21,161 bases of DNA from Scatosoma sp045658805 (GCA_045658805.1 JAZOVQ010000056.1:1-21161); one strand, 5' to 3'; numbered from the stretch's first letter, positions 8,843-16,771 are shown. Notes: generated by a model not told the origin, from the letters alone. Program-made: numbers and translations.

Positions 8843-8871
8843 TTGAATTTTGCGTGGAATGGTTATATAAT
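8843..8871 (+). promoter_or_regulatory. Promoter of the PfkB-family kinase gene
   Basis: TTGAAT (8843-8848) and TATAAT (8866-8871) stand exactly 17 bases apart. The expected start near 8878 gives a leader of about 58 bases to the ATG at 8936. Confidence 0.75.
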
Positions 8872-8935
8872 ATATAGGCATCTCACTTTTGGAAATTGAA
8901 TTTTGAAAATTGAAAGAGATGGATTAGGGGTAAAA

Positions 8936-9859
8936 ATGATTTTAACGGTTTGTATGAGCCCGTCAACGGACGTAACGATAGAGCTTGATGCTTTAAACGT
9001 CGGAAAGACGAACGTGGTAAAAAGTAAAACGATGACGTTTGGCGGCAAGGCATTAAACGTGGCGATAGGCGTTGCTCGTTTGGGCGGTAACGCGCATGCG
9101 ACGGGGATAATGTATACGGAAAACGGCGCCGCTTTTGAAAAGGTTTTAACCGAAGAAGGCGTAACGCATTCGTTTGTATGGAATCCTGGACGCGTAAGAG
9201 AGAATTATAAATTTATAGACAATCGTTCTATGTTGACGGAAGTAAACGACATCGGGGGCGAAGTGAGCGAGGCGAAGGCGCAGGAAGTGCTAGAGATGGT
9301 TAGCAATCTTTCCAAGCAAAGCAACGTAGTGGTGTTTTCCGGCGGCTTGCCCAAGGGGATTGACGAAACCTATTATGGTAAGCTCGTTCGGGCGGCGGAC
9401 GCTAAAGCAATCAAAATAGCCGACGCATCTAGTACGCGTATGCTGTACGCCGTTGAAGAAGGGGTGGATTTGGTGAAGCCCAACCTTGACGAGCTGGAAC
9501 ACGTGCTTGGCAGATGTATTTCCGATAAGCAGGATATGCTTCGCGCTTGTTACGAATTGCTTGATCGCGGTGCAAAGCGTGTGTTGCTTTCACTTGGGAA
9601 ACAAGGCGCGGTTATTACGGACGGAACGTATAATTATTATTGCAAGAGCATAAACGTTGCCGTCAATTCTACGGTAGGCGCAGGGGACGGAATGGTGGCG
9701 GCGGCCGCAATGACGTTGGAGAAGGGCGGCTGTTTGCAAGAGGTGTTACGCGCTGGCGTGGCGGCAGGGACGGCAACCGTTATGACAACGGGGCAAACTT
9801 CTTTTGTAAAAGAAAAATATTGCGAAGTTTTTGATACTTTGCAAATTCGTCAAATTTAA
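8936..9859 (+). CDS. PfkB/FruK-family sugar-phosphate kinase (probable 1-phosphofructokinase)
   Basis: A ribokinase-fold kinase of 307 residues. It shows MSPSTDVTIEL at the N-terminus (the NPAID-like motif of FruK and LacC), FGGKALNVA at 35-43, FSGGLPKG at 134-141, KPNLDELEHVLG near 181-192, and VGAGDGMVA at 247-255 with the likely catalytic base Asp251. These point to the subgroup that phosphorylates fructose 1-phosphate, fructose 6-phosphate or tagatose 6-phosphate; I cannot separate these substrates by eye. The ATG at 8936 is preferred over an in-frame TTG at 8903 because AGGGG at 8926-8930 sits five bases ahead and the family N-terminus begins there. No fructose phosphotransferase genes flank it, so a role as second phosphofructokinase is as likely as fructose use. 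Confidence 0.85.
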   Translation: MILTVCMSPSTDVTIELDALNVGKTNVVKSKTMTFGGKALNVAIGVARLGGNAHATGIMYTENGAAFEKVLTEEGVTHSFVWNPGRVRENYKFIDNRSMLTEVNDIGGEVSEAKAQEVLEMVSNLSKQSNVVVFSGGLPKGIDETYYGKLVRAADAKAIKIADASSTRMLYAVEEGVDLVKPNLDELEHVLGRCISDKQDMLRACYELLDRGAKRVLLSLGKQGAVITDGTYNYYCKSINVAVNSTVGAGDGMVAAAAMTLEKGGCLQEVLRAGVAAGTATVMTTGQTSFVKEKYCEVFDTLQIRQI

Positions 9860-9863
9860 AAAA

Positions 9864-9893
9864 CGGACATAAATTGTCTATTTTGCGTATAAT
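9864..9893 (+). promoter_or_regulatory. Putative promoter of the structured RNA
   Basis: CGGACA (9864-9869; four of six consensus bases) and TATAAT (9888-9893) are 18 bases apart, placed just after the kinase stop codon. Transcription would begin near 9900, ahead of the stem-loop region. Confidence 0.55.
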
Positions 9894-9899
9894 ATATTA

Positions 9900-10097
9900 T
9901 ATTCACGTCAAATATGGTATCGGCGTTTTGGAGAAAACCGACAGCCGATATGCGTTGCTACCGCTCAGGAAAGGGCGCTTGCAGATGAAGTGATACAAAA
10001 GAAAAGCGGTTTGCGCTTTGCAGCTTTTTGTTGCAAAGCCGCATAACTGAAAGCTGTTTTTCATAGGATATAACCGTAGTTTTTGACTACGGTTTTT
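9900..10097 (+). ncRNA. Probable structured non-coding RNA of unknown family
   Basis: This fills most of a gene-free stretch (9860-10236). It lies between a promoter (9864-9893) and a terminator (10072-10097), and the next gene has a separate promoter, so it looks like an independent transcript. Visible stems are TATCGGC (9918-9924) with GCCGATA (9944-9950), enclosing GTTTT (9925-9929) with AAAAC (9934-9938); CGCTC with GGGCG (9962-9966 and 9973-9977); and CTTTGCA (10016-10022) with TGCAAAG (10032-10038), backed by GCGG and CCGC. CAGCTTT (10021-10027) can instead pair with AAAGCTG (10050-10056), followed by TTTTT, which excludes the previous stem. I do not recognise tmRNA, SRP RNA, RNase P, T-box or a common riboswitch. 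A divergent 6S RNA or a regulatory switch remains possible. Confidence 0.55.
10072..10097 (+). terminator. Rho-independent terminator after the structured RNA
   Basis: AACCGTAG (10072-10079) pairs perfectly with CTACGGTT (10087-10094) around a seven-base loop, with T continuing to 10097 and a further T-rich tract after it. No coding region ends nearby, so it most simply ends an RNA starting near 9900. Confidence 0.85.
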
Positions 10098-10146
10098 ATA
10101 TTTTTAAATATTTATAAAAAAAATGCGGAAAACTGTCGAAAAACTA

Positions 10147-10175
10147 TTGAAAAAAATATTTAAATTGAGTATAAT
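10147..10175 (+). promoter_or_regulatory. Promoter of the small Cys protein and membrane protein pair
   Basis: TTGAAA (10147-10152) and TATAAT (10170-10175) lie exactly 17 bases apart in an A/T-rich stretch. The start near 10182 gives a leader of about 55 bases to the ATG at 10237. Confidence 0.75.
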
Positions 10176-10236
10176 ATTTATAGCTTAAGTTTAACAATAG
10201 TAATGGGCAACGACATACTATAAGGAGTGAGCGGTT

Positions 10237-10431
10237 ATGGATTATAAGAGCGAACAAAAAAGAGTGGACGATTTGAAATGGTACGACAGTATTGTCGCAG
10301 GTGAAGACAGATGCGGCACGTACGATTTTTGCGTAGAATGCCGTAAGGATGAACCTTATCCTTGCGCTCGTGCGGAACATAGATATCGCAATGGTTTTAT
10401 TCGCGTTGCGGTAATTCGTCGTCGTAAATAA
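10237..10431 (+). CDS. Small Cys-containing protein of unknown function
   Basis: A 64-residue protein that I do not recognise. It is charged, with an acidic/basic N-terminal half (SEQKRVDDLKWYD), four cysteines (Cys26, Cys32, Cys35, Cys43) and a basic tail ending IRRRK. The cysteine pattern C-x5-C-x2-C-x7-C could bind a metal, but this is a guess. Evidence that the gene is real: an excellent AAGGAGTGA at 10222-10230 before the ATG, a consensus promoter upstream, and a membrane protein gene 18 bases downstream in the same direction. No signal peptide or membrane segment is visible. Confidence 0.7.
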   Translation: MDYKSEQKRVDDLKWYDSIVAGEDRCGTYDFCVECRKDEPYPCARAEHRYRNGFIRVAVIRRRK

Positions 10432-10449
10432 TTGGATAGAGGTGTATCT

Positions 10450-10929
10450 ATGAAAAAAACAGATAAAATTCTTATTGCGGCTTTGACCGTATTGATGGGT
10501 GTTCTTTTCTTGATTTTGAAGAGTGAACTTATCAACATTTTAATGACGGTTGCAGGCGTATGCTTGATCGTGCTCGGCGTTGTTGATTTGATTGGCCGTC
10601 TTGTGCCTCCTGCAGTTATTAAGCTTGTGGCAGGCGGGGTGATTATCCTGTTCGGCTGGCTGTTGACGGCTGCGGCTTTGTATATCGTAGCTGCTGGCTT
10701 GCTCATTTTCGGTATCCTTCTTTTGTATGAAAAAATTAAATGCAAAAAGAAAGGGGACACCTTCTTGCGTACGTTGTTAGAATACGCTGTGCCCGTAGGT
10801 ATTATCCTTATCGGTATCGTGCTTTTCTTCAACCAAACAGGCGCTGTAAATTTCGTATTTATTATCAGCGGTATCTTCGCAATCCTCGACGGCGCAATTA
10901 TGTTGTTCAACGCTTTGATGGAAGATTGA
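10450..10929 (+). CDS. Six-helix membrane protein, DUF308/HdeD-like
   Basis: A 159-residue, strongly hydrophobic protein with about six membrane segments in two sets of three: roughly residues 7-24, 28-48 and 56-74, then 76-93, 111-128 and 134-153. A short basic loop (KIKCKKKGD) lies between the halves. The internal duplication and the Gly-rich helix pairs resemble the DUF308/HdeD family, whose molecular role is poorly known, though E. coli HdeD is linked to acid stress. The ATG at 10450 is chosen over the in-frame TTG at 10432 because AGAGGTG (10438-10444) precedes it and KKTDK makes a normal cytoplasmic N-terminus. It is cotranscribed with the small Cys protein and ends at a terminator. Confidence 0.75.
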   Translation: MKKTDKILIAALTVLMGVLFLILKSELINILMTVAGVCLIVLGVVDLIGRLVPPAVIKLVAGGVIILFGWLLTAAALYIVAAGLLIFGILLLYEKIKCKKKGDTFLRTLLEYAVPVGIILIGIVLFFNQTGAVNFVFIISGIFAILDGAIMLFNALMED

Positions 10930-10944
10930 TAGCAATAAAAGATA

Positions 10945-10980
10945 AAAGACTTCGTTTTTTAGCGAGGTCTTTATTTTTTT
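10945..10980 (+). terminator. Rho-independent terminator after the membrane protein gene
   Basis: AAAGACTTCG (10945-10954) pairs with CGAGGTCTTT (10963-10972), one G-U pair included, with an eight-base loop and a T-rich tail to 10980. It isolates the downstream malate-fumarate operon from upstream transcription. Confidence 0.9.
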
Positions 10981-11063
10981 ATAAAAAATAGCCAAAAAAA
11001 TGTAAAAAGATAAAAATTTATCGATTTAGCGATTTAAAAATTGCGTATAGGCGTTTCAAGTGT

Positions 11064-11092
11064 TTGTTATTGCATAAAAAGTATGATATAAT
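11064..11092 (+). promoter_or_regulatory. Promoter of the mdh-fumC-hdr-flx-frd operon
   Basis: TTGTTA (11064-11069) and TATAAT (11087-11092) are 17 bases apart, with TGA directly before the -10 as an extended -10. Transcription would start near 11099, leaving a leader of about 80 bases to mdh. I see no other convincing promoter or terminator in the following 10 kb, so it may drive all eleven genes. Confidence 0.75.
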
Positions 11093-11181
11093 AGAATCGT
11101 ATCAGTTTGGGGTTTTGTCGGAAAACGGCAGCTTTTACTGAAGTAAAACAGGAAAAAATATTTAAATACGGAGATAAAATT

Positions 11182-12132
11182 ATGAACAACAAAGTTACTA
11201 TCATTGGTGCAGGTTCGGTAGGTGCTACCGTTGCGTACACGTTGGTTGCAACGGGTACGGTTGCGGAAATCGTATTGATCGACGTTAATGCGGAAAAGGC
11301 AAAAGGGGAGGCTATGGATATCCTTCAAGCAACGCCTTATCTTCATCCCGCAAAAATCTATTACGGAACGTATGAAGACGCAGCTGGTTCGGACATCGTT
11401 ATCGTAACGTCGGGTGTAGGTAGAAAGCCTGGTCAATCTCGTATCGACTTGACGCAAACGAACGTAAACATTTTGAAGAGCATTGCTCCCGAAATCGTTA
11501 AGCATGTACCCGATGCAATTTACTTGTTCGTAGCAAACCCCGTAGACGTATTGACGTACGTATTCTGCAAAATTACGGGTGTTCCCAGCCACCGTGTTAT
11601 CGGTACGGGTACGACGCTTGACAGCATTCGTTTGAGAACGCGCCTTTCCGAATTGTATTCGGTAAACCAAAAGCAAGTACACGCATACGTGCTTGGCGAA
11701 CACGGCGATTCTTCCTTCGTAGCTTGGTCCACGGCTGACATTTCCGGTATTCCTCTTACCGAATACGAACAGTCGCTTACGGACAACTCGCAATTGACGG
11801 TTTCTCCTTACACGCACGAAGAAGTGGAAGAATACGTTAAGAAGTCGGGCGGTCAAATTATCGCAGGCAAGGGCGCAACCTTCTACGGTATCGCAGCAAG
11901 CGTAACGCAAATCGTTAAGAGTATCTACTCCAGCGCATATACCATTTTGCCCGTTTCTACCGTTTTGAACGGCGAATATGGCATTTCCGACGTAGCGCTT
12001 TCCACGCTTTGCGCAATTGGTAACGAAGGCGTAGTAACTACGCTTACCCCTAAACTTTCCGACGAAGAACTTGCTAAGATGAAGAACAGCGCAGACGTTT
12101 TGAAGAACGTTATCGCTCAAATCGAAATCTAA
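11182..12132 (+). CDS. mdh: Malate dehydrogenase on an L-lactate dehydrogenase scaffold
   Basis: An NAD-dependent 2-hydroxyacid dehydrogenase of 316 residues. The Rossmann motif IIGAGSVGA, VANPVDVLTY, Asp147, Arg150 and the catalytic His174 in LGEHGD are all present. The fold and length look like lactate dehydrogenase, but Arg81 in GVGRKPGQSR lines up with the residue that sets specificity: Gln102 in lactate dehydrogenase, Arg in malate dehydrogenase. In Bacillus stearothermophilus lactate dehydrogenase a Gln102-to-Arg change alone switches the enzyme to oxaloacetate. With fumarase next door, the likely reaction is oxaloacetate plus NADH to malate. The ATG at 11182 is chosen over an earlier in-frame start at 11107 because GGAGA precedes it and MNNKVTIIGAG is the family N-terminus. 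Automatic pipelines may call it ldh. Confidence 0.8.
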   Translation: MNNKVTIIGAGSVGATVAYTLVATGTVAEIVLIDVNAEKAKGEAMDILQATPYLHPAKIYYGTYEDAAGSDIVIVTSGVGRKPGQSRIDLTQTNVNILKSIAPEIVKHVPDAIYLFVANPVDVLTYVFCKITGVPSHRVIGTGTTLDSIRLRTRLSELYSVNQKQVHAYVLGEHGDSSFVAWSTADISGIPLTEYEQSLTDNSQLTVSPYTHEEVEEYVKKSGGQIIAGKGATFYGIAASVTQIVKSIYSSAYTILPVSTVLNGEYGISDVALSTLCAIGNEGVVTTLTPKLSDEELAKMKNSADVLKNVIAQIEI

Positions 12133-12150
12133 AATTACGGAGTGTGAAAA

Positions 12151-13527
12151 ATGGAATACCGTATTGAAAAAGATACCATGGGGGAAATGCAAGTCCCCGC
12201 AGATAGATATTGGGCTGCACAAACCCAAAGAAGTTATCAAAACTTCCGTATCGGTACGGAAGTAATGCCCCGCGAAATTACCCACGCATTCGGTATTTTG
12301 AAGAAAGCGGCTGCGCTTGCAAACTGTAAGCTCGGCAAGCTTCCCGAAGAAAAGAAAGATGCTATCGCCGCTGCTTGCGACGAAGTAATTTCGGGTGATT
12401 TGAACGGTCACTTCCCGCTTGTTGTTTGGCAAACGGGTAGCGGTACGCAATCGAATATGAATGCAAACGAAGTTATCGCAAACAGAGGTAACGAAATTGC
12501 AGGCAAAAAGCTTTTGCACCCCAACGACGATATCAATAAGAGCCAAAGCTCCAACGATACTTTCCCTACGGCAATGCACATTGCGGCAGTTATCGCTATT
12601 GAAGATAGTTTGTTCCCCGCTATGGATAAGCTTATCGCAACCTTGAAGCGTTTGGAAGCGGAAAACGAAGGCATTGTTAAGAGCGGTAGAACGCACCTTC
12701 AAGACGCAGTTCCCATCGCATTCTCTCAAGAAATCAGCGGCTGGACGAACATGGTTGAAAAGGCAAAGGCTCAACTTACGTTGGCGTTGCCTGGCTTGAA
12801 AGAACTCGCGCTTGGTGGTACGGCAGTTGGTACGGGCTTGAATGCGCCTAAAGGCTTTGCTGAAGAAGTAGCGGCACAAGTTAGCGCTTTGACGGGCAAG
12901 CAATTTATTACGGCTGAAAACAAGTATCACGCATTGACGGCGAAAGACGAGCTTGTATTTGCGCACGGCGCATTGAAAGCGTTGGCTTGCAACTTGATGA
13001 AAATTGCAAACGACGTACGTTGGCTTGCTAGCGGTCCTCGTGACGGTCTTGGCGAAATCTTCATTCCCGAAAACGAACCTGGTTCGTCCATTATGCCTGG
13101 TAAGGTGAATCCTACGCAATGCGAATCCATGACGATGGTTGCCGTTCAAGTAATGGCAAACGACGTAGCGGTAGGGGTAGGCGCATCGCAAGGCAACTTC
13201 GAATTGAACGTATTTATGCCAGTTATCATTTACAATTTCTTGCAATCGGTACGTTTGCTTGCAGACGGTATCGTATCCTTCGAAGCAAATTGCGTAACGG
13301 GTATTAAGGCGAACAAAGAAAAGATGCATCACAACCTTTACAATTCGTTGATGCTCGTAACGGCGCTCAATCCCTATATCGGTTATGAAAACGCAGCGAA
13401 GACGGCAAAGAAAGCGTATAAAGAAAACATTTCTTTGAAAGAAGCGTGCGTTGCGCTTGGCTTCTTGACGGCGGAAAAATTCGACGAAGTATTCCGTCCT
13501 GAAGAAATGGCATATCCTCAAAAATAA
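12151..13527 (+). CDS. fumC: Class II fumarate hydratase
   Basis: Interconverts malate and fumarate without an iron-sulfur cluster, working here probably in the direction of fumarate. The 458-residue protein has the class II signatures GSGTQSNMNANEVIANR, HPNDDINKSQSSNDTFPTA, SGRTHLQDAVP and, at 311-321, GSSIMPGKVNP with the catalytic Ser313. The SQSSND and TQSNMN wording separates fumarase from aspartase, which has STND and TSVNMN. It starts 18 bases after mdh behind CGGAGTG. An oxygen-tolerant class II enzyme in an anaerobe is somewhat unusual, since anaerobic Firmicutes often use the iron-sulfur class I fumarase. Confidence 0.95.
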   Translation: MEYRIEKDTMGEMQVPADRYWAAQTQRSYQNFRIGTEVMPREITHAFGILKKAAALANCKLGKLPEEKKDAIAAACDEVISGDLNGHFPLVVWQTGSGTQSNMNANEVIANRGNEIAGKKLLHPNDDINKSQSSNDTFPTAMHIAAVIAIEDSLFPAMDKLIATLKRLEAENEGIVKSGRTHLQDAVPIAFSQEISGWTNMVEKAKAQLTLALPGLKELALGGTAVGTGLNAPKGFAEEVAAQVSALTGKQFITAENKYHALTAKDELVFAHGALKALACNLMKIANDVRWLASGPRDGLGEIFIPENEPGSSIMPGKVNPTQCESMTMVAVQVMANDVAVGVGASQGNFELNVFMPVIIYNFLQSVRLLADGIVSFEANCVTGIKANKEKMHHNLYNSLMLVTALNPYIGYENAAKTAKKAYKENISLKEACVALGFLTAEKFDEVFRPEEMAYPQK

Positions 13528-13560
13528 AAAACAAAACAGTCATAAGGTAGCGTATAAATT

Positions 13561-14340
13561 ATGAAAATCAGTTATTATCCCGGTTGTACGCTCAAAACGA
13601 AAGCAAAAGATTTGGACGTAACGGCCCGTCTTTGCGCCGAAGCTTTGGGCGTAGAAATGGAGGAAATTGAAAATTGGCAGTGCTGCGGCGCCGTATACAA
13701 AATGGCTACGGACGAAATAGCAACGAAACTGTCGGCGGTACGCGCGCTTGACCACGCAAAACGCAACGGCGGGAAGCTTTTGACGCTTTGCTCCGCTTGC
13801 CACAACGTGATCAAACGTACTAACGAAGATATGAAAGCCGACGGGGATATTTGCTTCCGCGCAAACAATTATCTTAAGCTCGACGAACCCTACAAAGGCG
13901 AAACGCAAGTGCTTCATTATCTTGAAATGCTTCGCGACGTTGTGGGCTTCGACGCAATTAAGAAAGCAGTTGTAAATCCGTTGAATCGTAAAGTGGGCGC
14001 ATATTACGGTTGTTTGCTTCTTCGTCCCAGCGACGTAATGGCATTTGACAATCCCGAAAATCCCACCATTATCGAAGATTTCATTAAAGCAATCGGCGGC
14101 ACGCCCGTTGTATATCCTTTCCGTAATGAATGTTGCGGCGCGTACGTTTCGTTGAAGAATACCGAATTGCCTAAACAAAAGAGCAAGAAGGTGCTTTCCA
14201 GCGCAAAGGAAAAGGGCGCGGAAGAAGTGATTACGGCTTGTCCGCTTTGCTTGTACAATTTGCAGGTAAACGGCGACGGCATTTTGCCCGTTAAGTATTT
14301 TACCGAATTGCTTGCAGAAGCGTTGAGGGTGAAAGCATGA
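13561..14340 (+). CDS. hdrB: Heterodisulfide reductase subunit B-like CCG protein
   Basis: HdrB carries two non-cubane [4Fe-4S] clusters that reduce disulfides, in methanogens CoM-S-S-CoB. Both cluster motifs are complete in this 259-residue protein: C9-x31-C41C42-x34-C77xxC80 and C151-x39-C191C192-x34-C227xxC230. The length is typical for a separate HdrB. It starts 33 bases after fumC with no terminator between and overlaps hdrC by ATGA. A bacterium does not make CoM/CoB, so the partner must be another disulfide or an electron carrier protein. The fumarate reductase genes at the end of the operon suggest it hands electrons to that enzyme, which is inference. Confidence 0.92.
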   Translation: MKISYYPGCTLKTKAKDLDVTARLCAEALGVEMEEIENWQCCGAVYKMATDEIATKLSAVRALDHAKRNGGKLLTLCSACHNVIKRTNEDMKADGDICFRANNYLKLDEPYKGETQVLHYLEMLRDVVGFDAIKKAVVNPLNRKVGAYYGCLLLRPSDVMAFDNPENPTIIEDFIKAIGGTPVVYPFRNECCGAYVSLKNTELPKQKSKKVLSSAKEKGAEEVITACPLCLYNLQVNGDGILPVKYFTELLAEALRVKA

Positions 14341-14723
14341 CGAAACAAGAATGTGTTGATTTGTTGAATCGTTTAAGCGGTACGGACGTTAGAAAATGTA
14401 TGAAATGCGGTAAATGTTCCGGTCGCTGTCCCGCTTTCCACGAAATGGATATTAAACCCCACCAATTCGTATCTATGCTTGGAAAAGGCAAGGTACAAGA
14501 ATTATCGGAAAGTAAATCCATTTGGGTTTGTCTTTCGTGTATGGCATGCGTAGAGCGCTGTCCTCGCGGCGTTGCTCCCGCAGCTGTTATCGAAGCAGTG
14601 CGCGAAAACGTGATTCGTGCGCAAGGCGCAAACGGAATTAAGGCGGAAGCAATTCCTCCTATTGTTGACGAAGAAATTCCTCAACAATTGCTGGTTAGCG
14701 CGTATAGAAAATATAACAAGTAA
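14337..14723 (+). CDS. hdrC: Heterodisulfide reductase subunit C-like ferredoxin protein
   Basis: A 128-residue protein with two classical [4Fe-4S] motifs, CMKCGKCSGRCP (Cys21, 24, 27, 31) and CLSCMACVERCP (Cys65, 68, 71, 75), in the helical frame typical of HdrC. HdrC wires electrons from HdrA to the catalytic clusters of HdrB. The ATG overlaps the hdrB stop codon, which implies coupled translation and a fixed ratio. A 56-base gap with a weak hairpin separates it from hdrA. Confidence 0.92.
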   Translation: MTKQECVDLLNRLSGTDVRKCMKCGKCSGRCPAFHEMDIKPHQFVSMLGKGKVQELSESKSIWVCLSCMACVERCPRGVAPAAVIEAVRENVIRAQGANGIKAEAIPPIVDEEIPQQLLVSAYRKYNK

Positions 14724-14727
14724 CTCC

Positions 14728-14741
14728 CCGAAATTATTCGG
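14728..14741 (+). repeat. Small inverted repeat between hdrC and hdrA
   Basis: CCGAA (14728-14732) and TTCGG (14737-14741) can form a five-base stem with an ATTA loop. No T-run follows, so it is not a normal terminator. It could mark an RNA processing or stability site in the only sizeable gap within the hdr-flx cluster, or be chance. Confidence 0.3.
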
Positions 14742-14779
14742 TTAAAAAAGAAAATTCCTAAAGAAAGAGAGTGAATAAA

Positions 14780-16771
14780 ATGCAAAGAATAGGTGTTTTT
14801 ATTTGTTGGTGCGGCAGTAATATTGCTGCAACGGTAGACGTAGTGAAAGTTGCAGAGGTTATCAAAAGCGAACCTGGCGTCGTTTTCTCTGCTGACTATC
14901 AGTATATGTGCTCCGAAAATGGGCAACAGCTTATCAAACAAGCAATCAAAGAACATAACCTTACGGGTATCGTAATCGGTTCGTGTTCTCCTAGAATGCA
15001 CGAAGCAACTTTCCGTAAAGCGGCTGAATCCGCTGGGCTTAACCCCTACATGGTAGAAGTTGCAAACATTCGTGAACATTGTTCGTGGATCCATAAAGAT
15101 ATGGACGAAGCGACGGAAAAAGCGATTATCCTCGTGCGTACGGCAATTGCAAAGGTAAAACTCAACGCGCCTTTGACGGCAGGGGAAAGCCCCGTTGTAA
15201 AACGTGCTTTGGTTATCGGTGGCGGTATCGCAGGTATTCAAGCAGCGCTTGATATCGCGGACGCAGGTTTCGAAGTTGATATCGTGGAAAAGAATGCAAC
15301 GATCGGCGGCAGAATGGCACAGCTCGACAAAACGTTCCCCACGCTCGACTGTTCGGCTTGTATTCTCACGCCTAAAATGGTAGATTGTGCACAGCATGAA
15401 AAAATTGATATCCTTACGTATTCCGAAGTGGAAGATGTAAAGGGTTTCGTGGGCAACTTTAGTGTAAAAATTCGTAGAAAGGCAAGATTTGTCGACGAAA
15501 CCAAATGTACGGGCTGTAAAGTTTGTATGGACAAATGTCCTTCCAAGAAGGGCTTAAATGCGTTCAATATGGATTTGAACAATCGTCCTGCAATTTATAT
15601 TCCTTTTGCGCAAGCTATTCCTAACGTAGCGGTTATTGATCCCGAACAATGTATTAAGCTTAAGACGGGCAAGTGCGGTATTTGTCAAAAATTCTGCGGC
15701 GTAGGCGCTATTGATTATGAACAAAAGGATAGCTTCATTGAACGTCAATACGGCGCTATCGTCGTTGCTACGGGTTTCAAACCTATCGCGCTTGACAACT
15801 TTAACGAATATGGTTACAGCGATAACAAAGACGTAATCACGTCCTTGGAACTTGAACGTCTTATGAATGCTGCTGGTCCTACGAACGGCGTATTGCTTCG
15901 TCCTTCCGACGGGGAACATCCGAAGGTAATCACCTTTATTCAATGCGTAGGCTCTCGTGATTCCAGCGGTTGCGGTAAACCTTACTGCTCGAAGATTTGC
16001 TGTATGTATACGGCAAAGCACGCAATGCTTATCCGTGAAAAATATCCTGATACCGAAGTGCACGTATTCTATATTGACGTACGTACGCCTGGTAAGAACT
16101 ATGACGAATTCTTCCGCCGCGCGGTAGAACAATACGGCGTAGACTATATCAAGGGTATGGTAGGCAAAGTATACAACGAAAACGGTAAGTTAATGGTACA
16201 AGGTTCCAACTTGATTGATAACGAACAAGTTACGATTGAATCCGACCTTGTAGTTTTGGCTGCGGCAATCGAACCCGAACCTTCGGTTAGAAAGGTTGCT
16301 ACGCTTTTGACGGCAAGTATTGATACCAACAACTTCCTTACCGAATCCCACGCTAAGCTTCGTCCCGTAGAAAGCCCTACGGCAGGCGTATATCTTGCAG
16401 GCGTATGTCAAGGACCTAAGGATATTCCTGAAACGGTTTCCCAAGCGTCTGCGTGTGCAGCAAAGGTTATCGGTCTTTTGGTAAAAGATAAATTGAAGAC
16501 GAATCCTTGCGTTGCTACGCCGAACGAAATGATGTGTAACGGTTGTAGCCAATGCGCTAACGTTTGTGCGTATGGCGCAATCACGTACGAAGATAAAGAA
16601 TTCCGCCTTGGCGGTGGTAAGACGGAAATCCGTCGCGTAGCATCCGTTAACCCTGCAGTATGTCAAGGTTGCGGCGCTTGTACGGTAACCTGTCCTTCGG
16701 GCGCAATGGATTTGAAGGGATTTAGCTCCAAGCAAATTATGTCGGAGGTAGAAGCAATATGCAAGAAGTAA
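14780..16771 (+). CDS. hdrA: Heterodisulfide reductase subunit A-like flavoprotein (bifurcating)
   Basis: HdrA holds the FAD that splits electron pairs between a high- and a low-potential path. The 663-residue protein has an N-terminal Cys-rich domain (Cys9, 11, 44, 69, 101, with SCSPRMHEATFRK), a Rossmann FAD motif GGGIAG at 147-152, the conserved CSACILTPKM, and four visible ferredoxin-type Cys groups: 243-253 (CTGCKVCMDKCP), 291-306, 586-596 (CNGCSQCANVC) and 628-638 (CQGCGACTVTCP). The C-terminal pair is the usual route to ferredoxin. The length matches stand-alone HdrA, with no fusion to FlxD. The ATG at 14780 is preferred to a GTG at 14771, since GAGAGTG lies ahead. Its 3' end overlaps flxD by 13 bases. 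Confidence 0.95.
   Translation: MQRIGVFICWCGSNIAATVDVVKVAEVIKSEPGVVFSADYQYMCSENGQQLIKQAIKEHNLTGIVIGSCSPRMHEATFRKAAESAGLNPYMVEVANIREHCSWIHKDMDEATEKAIILVRTAIAKVKLNAPLTAGESPVVKRALVIGGGIAGIQAALDIADAGFEVDIVEKNATIGGRMAQLDKTFPTLDCSACILTPKMVDCAQHEKIDILTYSEVEDVKGFVGNFSVKIRRKARFVDETKCTGCKVCMDKCPSKKGLNAFNMDLNNRPAIYIPFAQAIPNVAVIDPEQCIKLKTGKCGICQKFCGVGAIDYEQKDSFIERQYGAIVVATGFKPIALDNFNEYGYSDNKDVITSLELERLMNAAGPTNGVLLRPSDGEHPKVITFIQCVGSRDSSGCGKPYCSKICCMYTAKHAMLIREKYPDTEVHVFYIDVRTPGKNYDEFFRRAVEQYGVDYIKGMVGKVYNENGKLMVQGSNLIDNEQVTIESDLVVLAAAIEPEPSVRKVATLLTASIDTNNFLTESHAKLRPVESPTAGVYLAGVCQGPKDIPETVSQASACAAKVIGLLVKDKLKTNPCVATPNEMMCNGCSQCANVCAYGAITYEDKEFRLGGGKTEIRRVASVNPAVCQGCGACTVTCPSGAMDLKGFSSKQIMSEVEAICKK

Noticed and set aside
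9900..10097. tmRNA, SRP RNA, RNase P RNA or T-box leader
   Set aside because: The conserved sequences I would expect (SRP GGAAG loop region, T-box GGTGGTACC, RNase P GAGGAAAGTC, tmRNA 3' CCA end) are absent.
11182..12132. Plain L-lactate dehydrogenase
   Set aside because: The substrate-selecting residue is Arg rather than Gln, and the neighbours are fumarase and fumarate reductase. Kept only as an alternative name.
11056..13521. 821-codon open frame on the - strand
   Set aside because: It lies exactly opposite mdh and fumC, which have full family motifs. Its translation is rich in Arg, Cys, Phe and His with no domain, as expected for the reverse of codon-biased genes.
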